64,000 nt of DNA from Paralvinella palmiformis (taxonomy: Eukaryota; Annelida; Polychaeta; Terebellida; Alvinellidae). Shown here piece after piece: positions 39,901 to 51,893 of this stretch. The notes beneath the pieces were generated by a model. That model was not told the origin of the DNA. It saw only the letters and a list, made by a program, of their open reading frames with translations, and searched no databases. A program made the translations under genes and the position numbers. The stretch lies in assembly GCA_025642065.1 (NCBI GenBank), contig JAODUP010000474.1:348501-412500 (forward strand). Reading direction: 5' to 3'. Positions within the stretch are counted from its first letter, which is position 1, and every line of letters starts with the position of its first letter.

Positions 39901-42900
39901 ATGTAAACAAACAAGGTTATTGATCACTTTCCTTAAAATTTGGCCAAGGTTACCCTCTGCATTTATTCATAATATGTTATGCATTATTCTAATAGTTGTT
40001 GTCAATTTTCATTTGGAACAGTTGAGTTGATTAGCCTCAGCACTAGACACATTTGTGGATTAAGGGGTGATTCCATATGGAAACAAATCCGACAAACACA
40101 ACTGTACACATCGAAAAGTTAAGTTAAAAAGGCAAGTAAACAAAATAAGTGACTTTGACCAGGGCTGTCATTCGCTGCGACGAGTCGTGATAAATGATGT
40201 TGGCAGACATCCACGTGTGTGTGGAATCATGTTTGTCATCTTCGGTGCTCAATGTTGACCAGCAGGGAAAACATACCAGTACAAATGGAAATTATGTCTG
40301 AATATATATTTTTATACAAGATCTTGCTCCACGATCTCCTGTATATATGTAGGTATCCCAACAGACGGGTATAAAGCAGGTCCAGATGCTAAACCTGTTG
40401 GTGTTACCGACATAAACTTTTTTTCATAATTCTATTTGCGCAACGTCAGTATAGTTAAATTTTTGTAATCTTTCCTCTTTCCTCTTTCAATGAGTATGCG
40501 TGTTTATTTGATTGAGTGTGTATTTGATAAATGCCATAACAGTAAACAATGTGCCTATCGAAGAGCACAAGTCCATTTTGGAAGCGTTCTCACAGCGGCC
40601 GGCACGACAACCCCCTGACAAACAGCAGTATTTCCAGCTGACCATTTACTCCCTATAACAGTCTTCATATGCATTAGAATCAGCACTCCCTGACCTTTCT
40701 AATGGTATATGTGGCTATTAGGTGTGAGAAGAAATAGTTCCCAAAATACGAAATGAAATTATATGTTTTCAGTCTCTTGTTGGCCAACCTCACTGGATAT
40801 TGCGAAAATACACCAATCAAACAGTGAAAAAATACATAACCTGGCAATTGAGCCATTGCATTTAGGAACCCATCCCACATTTCTATCATCTCAGAGAACA
40901 GGTAAAAAGCATGGAATCTGCCCTTGAAATTAAATTTGCCCTTTGAAACAACGGTTTCTCATCTATAGAAATCAAGTCTTTTGGTCTAACGATATTTATG
41001 AAAAATGGTATGATGTTTTGTGAGTTGGTTATTGAAAACACATAATATAGCGATTAATGGATAAAAATGAATCTGATTGCAATATCAAGTGAATAATTTT
41101 CTGCCAACAGTGATACACCCATACTAATAACAGTAAATGAGCAGGTTCTGCACCGTAACACTAACAGTACCTTAAACTATACAGATGAAATATATGATTA
41201 AAACGAATCCATGTGATTCTCACTTTTGTCTGGGTGTCAATCTTAACATATATTTAAGATCAGTTTTACCTAAAAACATCCTTTATTATTATGTCAGTCA
41301 ATAACTGAAGAATTCAACTACCCTCAAAAGAGGCCAATTATATAATAATATTTTCAGTGGGGACGAATATATAGCAGGATGGAATGTTGCAAGGATGAGA
41401 CGTCTTAACTTATACAGGGTGAAACATTCATGAGGGTGAAATGGCCAGCTCTCCTTTAAAACATCAGAGACTGAAAATACTGTTTGGACAGTTCAGCCCA
41501 AGTGACAGCTCAGCCCGGGGCTGAGACGTCTTGGACAACGCGGCCCAATGATAACGTAGGCCAATCACTGGCACAATTGAAAGAGCAAATATTAATTGAT
41601 TAATAGTTAATTGTTGATGACATTTGTCAAAAGCGTGTTCAATACAATACAATGCTGCAATCCTAATTTCCTGACAAATTTAAGTGTGTCCCAGGTAACA
41701 CAAATGTGTTTTAATGAAGTTATTATAAATTTTTAATGTTACGATTTGGTTCAGGAAACGTTTTAATAAAATGTTATTAAAGCATTATTTCTAAACGTTA
41801 TCGTAATGTAAGAAGCAAGTTTTAAAGTATGCAACGTGGTGCCAAAGTACATAGTTTGCTTCTTGCTCAATTAATGTGCTAATTATATTCATCAAGGTCT
41901 TCCGCACCATCAACTGATTGCTGTCACAGTAACCTTCTGTGCAGGAGTTTGTTGCTGACATTGAGAAAGGTATATATACCTTAAAACTAACCATGTTGAA
42001 TTATCATAATTACATCATATTTTATTATATAAGATGGGGAAATTTTAACATAAAAATTACTACGTTCGTGCGGGAAGGTGTATGTGCTAACCTGCACTTT
42101 TTAATGGCAGGTGCTAACAATTTGATATAATTTTGCTTGTTTCTTATGTTAATAGTTATCTTCGTGTCATGTTGTTTTAACAGCATAAATAAATTTGGCA
42201 TTTGAGCTTGTACTTTACCACTACATTTCACACAGCTACATGCACTTATTCCATATCAGTCTTGCACTGCAAGTAAATGGGTGCATGTACAAATGCTCAC
42301 CAATAAAGTGAGAGATTAGACAAATGCCAACCAAGAACAAAAATAGTAAACTAAACTATTGTTTTCATTCGTTTAAATTTCCATTTTTATAACACGTAAT
42401 TTTATATCATGTAATGTTTTGGCATTAAAATATTAAAGTATAATGTCAACATAATGCCAACTGATTATCAATCAAAGCAATACAGTTTCAATTAAAATTA
42501 TTTTCTATAGAATTTAACCGAGGCCTTTAAAAGCCATGTAATTCAAATGCAATAAACTTGAACTAGAAGATCAAAGTTGTTTTATGTTGAAAATTAATTG
42601 ATTCCTTTATTGAAGCCATGTGATCTTTAGGTTTCTTTGTACATGTATCATCAATGGCTCCCTTGCTAGATCGAATGTTTCGCCACTTGGTGAACAGATG
42701 GCAGCACTGTTTTAGCGATTTCCGTGGTGTATAAACAAGCAGCCACTGATGATCATCCATAAGCTGGCACTGTGATGAAATCAGAGTGCAACAAAACTCT
42801 TCTTTCTTATTCAAATCAATTCAACATCATTCATGTGAGGACACAAGTTAAACAATAGAATGTGCTGAACAAATTAACTATGTCTAGTATGTCATTACAC

Positions 42901-45076
42901 TGAGAAATATTTAATTTTATATGCCCGGGAACATGATCATGACAGCGAAGAGCATGTCTGACTTTGTCTTTTTCTCGTTTTGTTTACATTTTTCTGTGGA
43001 TGTTTGAGCCATCAGATGGTTGGATTTGAATAATTAAATACACATTTTCTGAATAAATCAGGTCAGCCCTTGCCATTCCAGACATATTCTTGTTTGAAGT
43101 TTGGTCTTTTTTCACCAAAAAAGTTGACCGGCCGCTTGAACACATGGGATTAGGTCACGTAGCTCAGAGCACATATTTCACCTGGGAGCATCTCGTCATT
43201 AGAATGTTAAATCTACCAAGCGATATCTTACATAGCACATTTTGGCATCATAAAATGGTTAATTGTAAATATTTGTTCACGCAATTTTGAAGAGAGTACA
43301 AATTACAACGATAGCTATGTTGTCATGACGACAAAGCCAATCACTCACTCGGCCTGACACTAAATGACACTGTATATTTCTACAAGATTTGGTGTTACAA
43401 ACAACACAAATTATTACACAATTGTCACTGTATATTTGGCAGCGTTCAGGAGATTAAACTTGGTTCATGGGCAGGCGCCATGCTCTGGCTAGAGCCGGTG
43501 AATCTTGAAAAGCAGATGCTGATACATCAATTTGTTATGCTTCTTATTCATTTAAAATCATGAAAAATACATTTAATACCTAGATTTAAGCAGTGTGTAT
43601 GCAATTCTGTGAACTTCTTCCTTGATCATAAACAAAACAAAGCTAAATTAAGCTGTACAAGTCACTTGTTTAGTTGGAACTCCGCAATCGATTTGGCTGT
43701 AATTTGTGATACTGATAGCACTGTGAGATGGGTGTACACCCCGGAAATCGAATCAGCGCTACCTAGCAAGTTAAATTAGGTATTTGGCAAGGGAGCCATT
43801 GCAATGTTTTAAATTGTCTTTCATAAATTGTATCCATGATTGCAATCATATAATATTCATTGCAATCATGATTCACCAAAACATATACAAGGTGGCAATA
43901 ATGTCATTCTAATAATATAATTTCTTTATCTCTTTATTGGCATAATTAACATAACTTAAGCTAACACAATATATATTTTTACAAATTATTGCTGTGATGG
44001 AGGTTATAAAAACCCAAAATTTGTTTACTTTTGTCATTTATTTATTTTTTCCATCTATTTCTTTTATTATTTTGTATTCTTGGTGGGCATTTGTCCAATC
44101 TCCCACTTTATTGGTGAGCATTTGATTAGTGAGTATTTGTCCTACAACCAAGTAAACGATCACCAAGCTCTGTTAACGTATATATATATATATATATATA
44201 TAAAATCTTTTTTCCGGGGCAGAGATGTCTTGAATTTATGTGTGTATGTGTGTGTTTAATATATATATATATATATAATACACAAATAGTAAGAAATTAA
44301 TCTTTATATAATATATATATTTTTTCAGCTGTGCCAAGCTGTCCGGGCCAAGTTGTCACTGGGGCCGAGCTGTCTAGCAACCACTGAAAAACACTAAAGA
44401 TCTGGTGACTTAGTTTTAGGCATACTCCAAACCTCACCTAATATGCTAAACCTTGACTTATTGGTCTTGGTGGATAAAAAGATGAACACTTTCAAAATTC
44501 TAGATGAGACACTGCATTTAATGATGACATCCTTTAGGCTTGCAAACGGTTAAAATGCATATGGGGGGGGGGTATACCCACAAGAATATTAGTATAAATA
44601 TACTAATAATATAAAGTAGAAAGTTAAGTGTACATTATCACTCACTTGTATGCACAATAATTAGGCAAACAGCCAAATTACCAATAACAGATATACTAAA
44701 TAAATTAAATCTTAAGTCTATACTATAGATCTATTCTAGATAAACAATTAACAAAGGAACACCAGCATAAACATTAGAGTCTACATGACATAAGACTGAT
44801 ATCAGATATGTCCTAACTATATTATATTAATGATAAAATTCGTTATTTCGTATATGGAAGGGACAATAAGAAACAGGACACTGCAAGTATACATTAACAG
44901 GATTTCAATCTATTATCATTCTTATCACGTCTTATCCCCTTATCAGGCTTATGTCGATTTAGCAGAAAGCATTAAATTTTCACGTATTCAACAAAGCAAC
45001 ATTGAACATTGTTTGGTCTTACCTGAGCAGGTAATGACGCAAATTTCTTTTCCAGCTTTGGCTGGCTATTGCCCAT
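27038..45076 (-). CDS. RSKR: RSKR (SgK494), ribosomal protein S6 kinase-related protein
   Basis: Serine/threonine kinase of the AGC-like SgK494/RSKR family; the cellular role is poorly known. Fourteen exons, all phases agreeing: 45076-45023, 38909-38676, 37946-37863, 37722-37654, 37481-37409, 35533-35426, 33973-33933, 33799-33772, 33049-32960, 32456-32368, 31620-31504, 29730-29629, 27912-27814 and 27106-27038. The product has 418 residues, close to the human length of about 410. It starts [11 protein letters not shown], a plausible myristoylation site, then a basic linker and the family motif [13 protein letters not shown]. Kinase landmarks: glycine loop AKGAFGNV (102-109), Lys124 in FAMK, Glu143 in the C-helix, YRDLK with Asp219 (Tyr in place of the common His), DFG 237-239, activation-loop Thr252 before ICGT, and APE 261-263. 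All catalytic residues are kept, so activity is expected. The exon 11 donor (ATG|gttggt) is weak, and the last exon was chosen by phase. Confidence 0.93.
28086..28824. mobile_element. MITE family 2 copy with inserted SINE (RSKR intron 12)
   Basis: The left end is CAGGCATGGGGTCAATTCC and the right end GAATTGACCCCATATCTG. The flanks ACTATGGC and ACTGTAGC match at 6 of 8 positions, a decayed duplication. At 739 bp it is longer than other copies because further repeats lie inside. Confidence 0.75.
28482..28741 (+). mobile_element. tRNA-derived SINE with LINE-like tail
   Basis: The head is AGCCGTGATAGCGCAGTTAG followed by AGCATGG (A box), then GTCACGGGTTCGAGGCTCTG (B box). The body ends with GGTCTGAGTCAGGGATAATA and an ATTGTAA repeat. 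The tail matches the 3' region of the LINE piece at 14411-14430. Confidence 0.8.
30498..30746. mobile_element. MITE family 2 copy, 249 bp, perfect 8-bp duplication (RSKR intron 11)
   Basis: It begins CAGACACGGGGTCAATTCC and ends TGACCCTATGTCTG. It is flanked on both sides by GTACAGAT (30490-30497 and 30747-30754). This is the best evidence that the family makes 8-bp duplications. Confidence 0.9.
32680..32860 (-). mobile_element. SINE copy (RSKR intron 9)
   Basis: Reads GGGCCGAGTGGTCTCCAAAG, GTAATGAAGCGAAGTTAAAG and ATGAAACAGCCTTCAAATAT, then a B-box-like TGAGATTTGAACGCGG. This is the reverse orientation of the main family. Confidence 0.78.
35690..36017. mobile_element. MITE family 2 copy, left end decayed (RSKR intron 5)
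   Basis: The body is the same GGAATTGATAAA/CTACTCAGAGTAGG phrases as 24910-25244 and the right end is GAATTGACCCATGTCTG. The left terminus and the duplication are no longer clear. Confidence 0.7.
36100..37214. mobile_element. Cluster of degraded MITE family 2 pieces and a shared repeat (RSKR intron 5)
   Basis: AATTCCAATT-type MITE sequence occurs at 36105-36195 and 37080-37214, the latter ending TGAACCCATGTCTG. Two copies of a separate block, TACAGGTATGCTATGTGGTG (36198) and TACAGGTATGATATGTGGTG (36772), lie between them. A third copy of the block is at 28387. (TA)n is at 36887-36913. Confidence 0.6.
39055..39175 (-). mobile_element. SINE copy (RSKR intron 1)
   Basis: Contains TGTACATGGTAGTCTAAAAG, GAGTGACCTCCAAA and GGTGAAAGATGAGGCACTCT, then a B-box-like CAGGTTTGAACCCAGG, in reverse orientation. 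Confidence 0.72.
39176..45022. other. RSKR intron 1, remainder
   Basis: Long AT-rich intron of 6.1 kb in total. I see no further exon. Two small clusters of a GCC(A/G)AG(C/T)TGTC-like phrase occur at 41490-41560 and 44332-44385, and (TA)n runs at 44178-44202 and 44258-44278. Open frames at 42563-42814 (minus) and 43090-43290 (plus) have no support. Confidence 0.5.
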
Positions 45077-47245
45077 GTCAAGTTATTCACATGTCACAAT
45101 TCTTGCTTTTCGAAATTTGTACATAAAAATAACACACCACCATATTTAAAGAATATTTAATGTGAGAAAATAAATGAATAACTAGTTAATATCAAAATAT
45201 CTATCTAATTTCAAGTCCATTCAATAGATGGCGCCTTTGATATTAATTATCGGATAATATAAATAAAGGAATTTGTAAATGTGACATTAGGACTAAAATT
45301 ACACGATTAGTGTACATCAAAATACTCTAGTTTACCTGGTTTGACATGAAATCCTACTCATAAAAGTTTTTCTATATTATAATATTAATTATTTAAAATA
45401 TAACTATTATGCTATTTAATTGTATAAAACGTAGTGACAGATGGTTCGATTCCCAAAAAGTTAATTTAAGATATAATAATTAAGACAACTATGCCTTCAA
45501 TGTAATTCTGTCCTTCATCAGGACTATACCACTAAATAGCTTCTCAAGTACACAATTATAACATACTTAACCAGAGCTTTTATAAGACATTTATGTCGGA
45601 CTAGAGTCTTAATCAAGAGATTAGCTCGATCCTTTTATATGCGCATGCGCACCACATTTCAATCAGCTAATCACACTCCTCGATGAGATTTAGTTACTTT
45701 CCTGGTTTATCCACGACTTTCAACTATTCTTTAGCTGGTGACACTAAATACTTTGAACTACAGCTTACAAACTTAAACGAGGCAAGAAATGTTATATATA
45801 ATTTTTAAGAACAGGATTCACAAAAATTAGTACACCTATAATTGTTGTCATTCTAGCAGAGTTTTCCCTCGCATCACAGGATACATTATGTTATAAATAG
45901 CATTCTGTAGGTTGTGAGTCGTTCCGTCGCCACTACCAGTTCGTCGCCAATAAAAGGTCGTTTTGTCGCCTATGAGAAGTCGTTTTGTCGCCAACCATAA
46001 GTCGTAGTAGTGATAATTAATAGATAAAACTGAATAAAATTGTTTAATAAGGGAAGCACAAATAAAAATTGCCTAGACTAGTCAAATAAGAAAAACTAAA
46101 TCATTTAAAAGAAAAATATAAGGAAAAATAATATATAGTCAAAAATATTCATTCATTCACAGATACAGAGATTCATCGTTTTAACAACTCTAGCTGAAAT
46201 ATCCCCTGCTATCAATTCAGACCATGATTTAATAACAATTGCTTGTGATTTATTTAAATTTGGGCGACAATATCTCAAGGTTACACCATTGGAAATTAAT
46301 TGTACTTGTGTATTGACGTAGCTGTCCTCTGTGTGGAGCATTTCGATTAATTATTTTTTTAAATAGGGATTGTATGTTGGCGCCACTGTTTTCTTATTGT
46401 GACATCGTTGTTTGTCCGAATTCGCTGCTCAAAATTCGACAATCAAGAGATTGGAAAAATACTATTGGTCGTCCACTGTCGTTTGAAGTATGTCAGCAGC
46501 TGACTGGGTGGCTCTGGTGGATCGGTAGCCTCAATCGTTGCAAATAGGAACGGAATGTAAGCTGCTGGGTGGAACTGTAGGGCTAGGTTCAGCTAGGAAC
46601 ACAGCTATTCGGCATGGTTCACATGTCTGTGGCAGCTCCCGATCTTCCCGCCTAGCCTTCGCATTCCAGTCCGAATTACGAGTTCAATCTAATAGAATAA
46701 TAAGTTTTTATATATTTATATCTTATTATACTGTGTGATACTTAGTCATGCAGTCGGAATTTCTTATACTTTGAAATCATACTTACAGAAAAAGCGTTGG
46801 CTTTCATGCAGTGACTTATATTTCCAGTCTATATAATACTGCAAATGTTATGGTATTACTTACTGCTTATAACTTCAAAAGCGTTTCAAATTGTCCAGGT
46901 TTACAGTATCGTATTGTGTTACTGTTGATTGCATATTCTATGAGGGAATTCCAGCTAAAAGGGCATTAAATTACTGGGCCTGGTTCCAATATATTCGGAC
47001 TACTAAAAAATAGGAAGCTAATGATATTTATCAAGTCCTAACTTGCGTGATTTGTTTAATTTGTATAAATAAATTGCTCGATGTTGTTTCAATTTACAAT
47101 AACAATAATCGTTTGGATACGTATTGCTGCTAAATAAAACGTGTACATGAATATAGTATTTAGTCTACATGTCTCTTCTGTGCTATCGTTATATGCTGAC
47201 AATATAAAGTTATCGGATAAGTCACGTCGTTACATTTTTCTAACC
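45077..47245. other. Divergent intergenic region between RSKR and COX6A
   Basis: About 2.2 kb separates the two start codons. No TATA box or CpG island stands out. A cluster of GTCGTTTTGTCGCC-like units lies at 45915-46010. The COX6A start has a favourable context (A at -3, G at +4). Confidence 0.5.
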
Positions 47246-50200
47246 ATGGCGTCGAAGTATGGACGTGTGCTGCTGAGGAGAGGTTTTTCGTCTGGGATGG
47301 AAGGCCCCTCCGCCACAGCTGGCGAACATGGTAATTATTACTTAAATAAGAATACTTTTGTATATGATTTGGTTATTTTGTACAAACAGAGTGGAGAAAC
47401 AGCATTATTAACTGACCTTAAGTCGATTTGACTTGTTTGACCTTGCCTTCGCTGGCTACAGTTCACATCTTTCGGCAGTTTTTTTCCAAATAGTAATTAA
47501 TCTGGGTAAATCTGAATATGAATCCAGCTATATCCTATGTGTTTAGCACGATTGTTGTATATTACTATAGTATTAATGGATTAATAAATCTGCCAGAGTG
47601 CAGTCGGCGTGTGCTTGAGACTTAACTAGGTTGTTATTTAGATCTAGACTAGAGTACACTACATGGATTATGTTAATCTCCAAATTAAGTTATTACTGAT
47701 TGGTAGGCTATAAGTGTAAGCGTCGTTTGAGATTTAGTTATTTCATCCGTTTTAATGGTAACAGTTAGAACACTAGGTGAATGCAGTACTCCACATATAG
47801 CAGAAGTTGTGCTTCATCGTTTGCTCCTCGAGTCCTTGGCATTCAAATACAAGTTCATTTGACAAGTGAAGATAATCTTTAGCTAGGGCTGGAAAAAAAC
47901 ATAGTTCACCTACTCGTGATATTGTGTGCCTGGTACCTGTAATATGCTTCACTTCCTGTTAAAAGGAATTGTGTCATAAACTTTTTTGAGAGTACCGAAG
48001 ATTTTAATTCATGTGAAATATTAGACTGAACGTTACCACTGTAGCTGTGTATAATTTATATTATATACATAAATTAATGGTATATTTTTCTGCATAAACT
48101 TAAACCTAGTTAAGATTGTATTAATTATTATAACATGCTGTTCTGCAATTATTGCATTAGTTTAATTATTAAAACAACATTCAGTGTTGTTTCTAGGATG
48201 TGTTTTTGCTGTATTCCTGCACAATTTAGATGAACAATGCAACTAGGAAAGCAAATTTACCTTCATACACCCACTAGATATTCAGAATAATGAATGACTT
48301 ACTGAAAGTACTTGGTTTTGTTACATGCTCTTTGATAGGCTGAGATATAGAAAATCTTTGACATTTGGCCAATGACCACACATTTTCTATGTTTTCACAA
48401 CTATCACCATAACTACCACCAACAATCCTGGTAAAGTGAAACCAAACTCAGTCATGCTCTGGATCATCCTAGAATGGATTTGTGCATTTGACACTCCCAC
48501 AAGAGCCCTTTGGGGCCCACTTTGTCCTGGGGTCATGAGTCCCAGGGCCCAATTCATGACAATCTCTGAATTAATATTGACATTGGTTTTGTACAAATAA
48601 CAGAGGTTGTATCTAATGTCGCTGTTTATTGCTCTGTGCCCAGAATTCTGTGTAACAGTTCTTTTACATCCATATTTTCAGGTGGCATGAAGACATGGCG
48701 TAATATGACACTGTTTCTCGCTGTTCCTGGTATTATGATAACATTTGTCAATGCCAGAATGAAGGAGGCTGAAGAGCATGAACATCATGAGAGACCAGAA
48801 TTTATACCATATGAATTTTTGTACAGAAGGCCAAGGGTAATTTAACATCGCTTGTCTGTAGACAACTTGGCATGTTTTTAGTTATATCCCCTTAAATGTT
48901 GTTAGATATTGGTGTTCATCTGTGTGTGCCCACATTAGTGGTCTCTGAAATAGATCAGAGGTGTTGAGAATTTTGTCTTAATTGATTGTGCATCTTTTGT
49001 ACCAGAAATAACCATAATTTTCTTGAACTTAAAAAGTTAAATATTTTTATTTAATTTCTTGTCACCAATTTTGATCTATAGGGCTATAATTCTTTTATCT
49101 TGTATTTCAGTTGACAATGTAGAGAGCTTAGTTGTACTTTTGAAAGTGGCTGTAATGCATTATTCTATACATAGTTTAATGGGGGGGGGGGTAATTGCAG
49201 CAGGTTTTATGTGATGACTGTCCAATGGGGGAGTTAGATTAAGTGCCAGTTACAATTATGATTTATAATTGTGTTATTATTTTACCATTATGGATATTTA
49301 TAACTGAATTTATGTATATTACTTAGGCCATTGTTTTTTAATACTTGTTTTACAGTAAATTATCCTCCAAAAATTATGGTCAGTTGGTCAGGTCAAAAAT
49401 AAAATACATCACTGGAAACATAGGGTCGGTCAAAAGTTCTAGTTTCTGAAGGATTTGCAAGCTTCGGTACCCAACCATTTACAAATGCCCCATGACACAT
49501 ATTCTGGTTTATATTTTATTTTTACATTGATATTCAAATTCAGTTTGACAATGATATCGATCTTCCTGGGTGATCGTCTGGCCCACAACAATATTTTCTA
49601 TAACATATTCTTTCTTTACAATCTCCAATAGTTCAACTTTTTTTAAACTTTATCATTTTCTTTTGATCATGAATCGTCGGTGAAAAGTAAACAATAGACA
49701 TGTCCCTGTAAGGCTACCGTACACACTCCTTTATTGGCGCAAGCCCTATCACAGCGATTTTAAGTAGATCTCCCCAAAGTTTAAACTATTTATGTGTTCC
49801 TCTGTGAGGGGGACTTATGATTAGTTTAAATTTATAAGATTTCTGGGCTTGAAGACTGATTTACTGTAGAAATAACTGAAATCATTTTGAGGTAGGACTG
49901 ACCTGTCACCATCTTGGATTAGGCCACGTGGTAGCCTAATCCACTTCCGGTTTTCAGCCAGGTTGGCGCTAAAATAATAATAAAAAGAATAAAAGTCAAT
50001 TTTATTTCCAGGCAGTGGGTTTCAGCTGCAATTGGCGGGTGTGTAAAACAAGTATTCCAAAAACAATGGCCTTATTATTAATTCACCACTGCAGTTGTAT
50101 TTATTCAGTTACATATTTGATCAATATGGTCTTTTTTTGTAACAGTAAACAGTATTGGAGACGAGCTTTATGTGTGTTTATTGCTAACTGTAAACTTTGT

Positions 50201-50358
50201 AATATTATTGATTTAAAGAAGCATCTCTCTCTACAGTACTTAATGTGTTGATAACGAGTGTCTTTATTATTTTACAGCCATTCCCATGGGGTGATGGTAA
50301 CCACACACTGTTCCACAACAAGCACTATAATGCACTGCCTGATGGTTATGAGGATTAA
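47246..50358 (+). CDS. COX6A: Cytochrome c oxidase subunit 6A, mitochondrial
   Basis: Nuclear-coded small subunit of respiratory complex IV in the mitochondrial inner membrane, where it sits at the dimer interface and tunes activity. Three exons with matching phases: 47246-47330 (ends G|gtaatt), 48682-48836 (after ttttcag, ends AGG|gtaatt) and 50278-50358 (after tttacag, ends TAA). The product is 106 residues, the normal length for COX6A precursors. Residues 1 to about 24 form a basic presequence ([17 protein letters not shown]). A membrane helix lies at about 37-53 ([17 protein letters not shown]). Then come the family signatures [11 protein letters not shown] and [14 protein letters not shown] (81-94), ending LPDGYED. 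The sequence is intact and clearly functional. It converges with the GABA receptor gene downstream. Confidence 0.97.
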
Positions 50359-50552
50359 AGCTGGCTGTACAAGTTGTAGTGGAGGACATTACTTGGGGGG
50401 GAGGAATCCATGGGTAGAGATTTTTCGTGCCATAAACAAACTTCAATAGGACTGGTTCTTTGGAGCAAGAAAATTTATCCACTAAACCATGTGTGCTTAT
50501 TTCAGAAGTCAGCATAAAAAGTGTCATTTGTCTTGACATTTTTTTAAATGAG

Positions 50553-50558
50553 AATAAA
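50553..50558 (+). other. Poly(A) signal of COX6A
   Basis: AATAAA about 195 bases after the COX6A stop codon, the first such motif on this strand after the gene. Confidence 0.6.
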
Positions 50559-51893
50559 AGAATTACTTGACATCAGGTGTTGGTTCATCAGTGAGAATGT
50601 CTTTGGTGTGATGCAATTTGAATTTATGTTCCAGTGCTAGATTTATCTTAAAGGGTTTGCTAGACGACTAGTTATGCTGTAAATAGAAAAAGTGTCCCGA
50701 AACTAAACAAACAACTGACTACCGTAACTGCTGTCATCTTGCAATCCCTTCCACAGTCTTTTTATTTTGTACTGTGGTGACTAAATTTAAATGGTGTTGT
50801 TATAATTTAGTTGGAATATAAAATATTCAAAACCACAAGTGAGTGTGTGAACTGGGTGGTGAGATCAAGCTTTTGTACATGGTTAAAACACGTACTTCCT
50901 CTAGATTCATTGGATTTGATAAATTTCTCTATTTGTGTGTGTGTGTGCAAGGACACCACAGCCTATTTTAAGCTGCTGGAACAAGAGTCATCCAATAGCA
51001 ATTCGTGACACAACTAATTTAACCATTACTAGAGTTATTGCCATCTCAATATTTTTTTCTCTACATTGGACTTATTATGCTACCACACCTTCAGACATAA
51101 CATTAAATGCCAGAATTTCATACCATGGTGTTTTCCTTGGTCACACAAAATTTAGAGAAATCTCCGGTTGTCAGCAAGCAGATATGGACGCTAACGCGAG
51201 TGAGCAAAACCGAATGTTTTATCCTACCTATTACGTAGAATAACTAAAAACAGAATGATGCTGTTTTTACATTGTTACCATCATGCATCAGTCATCACAC
51301 ATATACCTGTTAGATTAGGCGAAGTTGTCTATTGCTGTTTATTATGCATACTTTTCAACATAAAAAGACCAACCGAAAAAATAAGCTGTACCTGATTCCA
51401 AGTCCGTACATAAAATTCTGGCTCAAGCCATGAAGTGACCTGAACGAAGAATGTTTTGGAGTCATACAGTGGTGTTTTAATTCTAGCGTTTTCTCATATC
51501 GGCACTCGTTATGACGAAACATTTCGTTTGCCCGTTACAGAGTTCCTAAACTGTTTCTATAACAGTATATCGATTGCTTTTGTTTCACAAACCGGGATAC
51601 GACAATAAGTTTTGAGAACAGTTTGTTTAAGCTCAATAGTTTTCTTGTTAACCACATCATGCCAACAACCTTAACCTCCTCAACAAACACCACGAATCGT
51701 ATGAAGCTGAAAATAGAAATAAACTTCTATCTTCCATGGATACGTGTGGTTGCTGGTGAATTGTGTAAACAAATTAGAACCATCCTTGATTTATGTACAA
51801 CTCGTCCCTAGCTAGCTCGTACACATGTAAATACACGATAACAACGCACCGTTTTTAAGGCCACAGTCGACCGTGACGAGAGCGGATTATAAC
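50559..51893. other. Convergent intergenic region
   Basis: Lies between the 3' ends of COX6A and the GABA receptor gene and presumably carries the receptor 3' UTR. No other gene or mobile element is recognised. Confidence 0.5.

Noticed and set aside
42563..42814. Minus-strand frame in RSKR intron 1
   Set aside because: No acceptor or donor in phase with RSKR; possibly old transposon sequence, but not recognisable.
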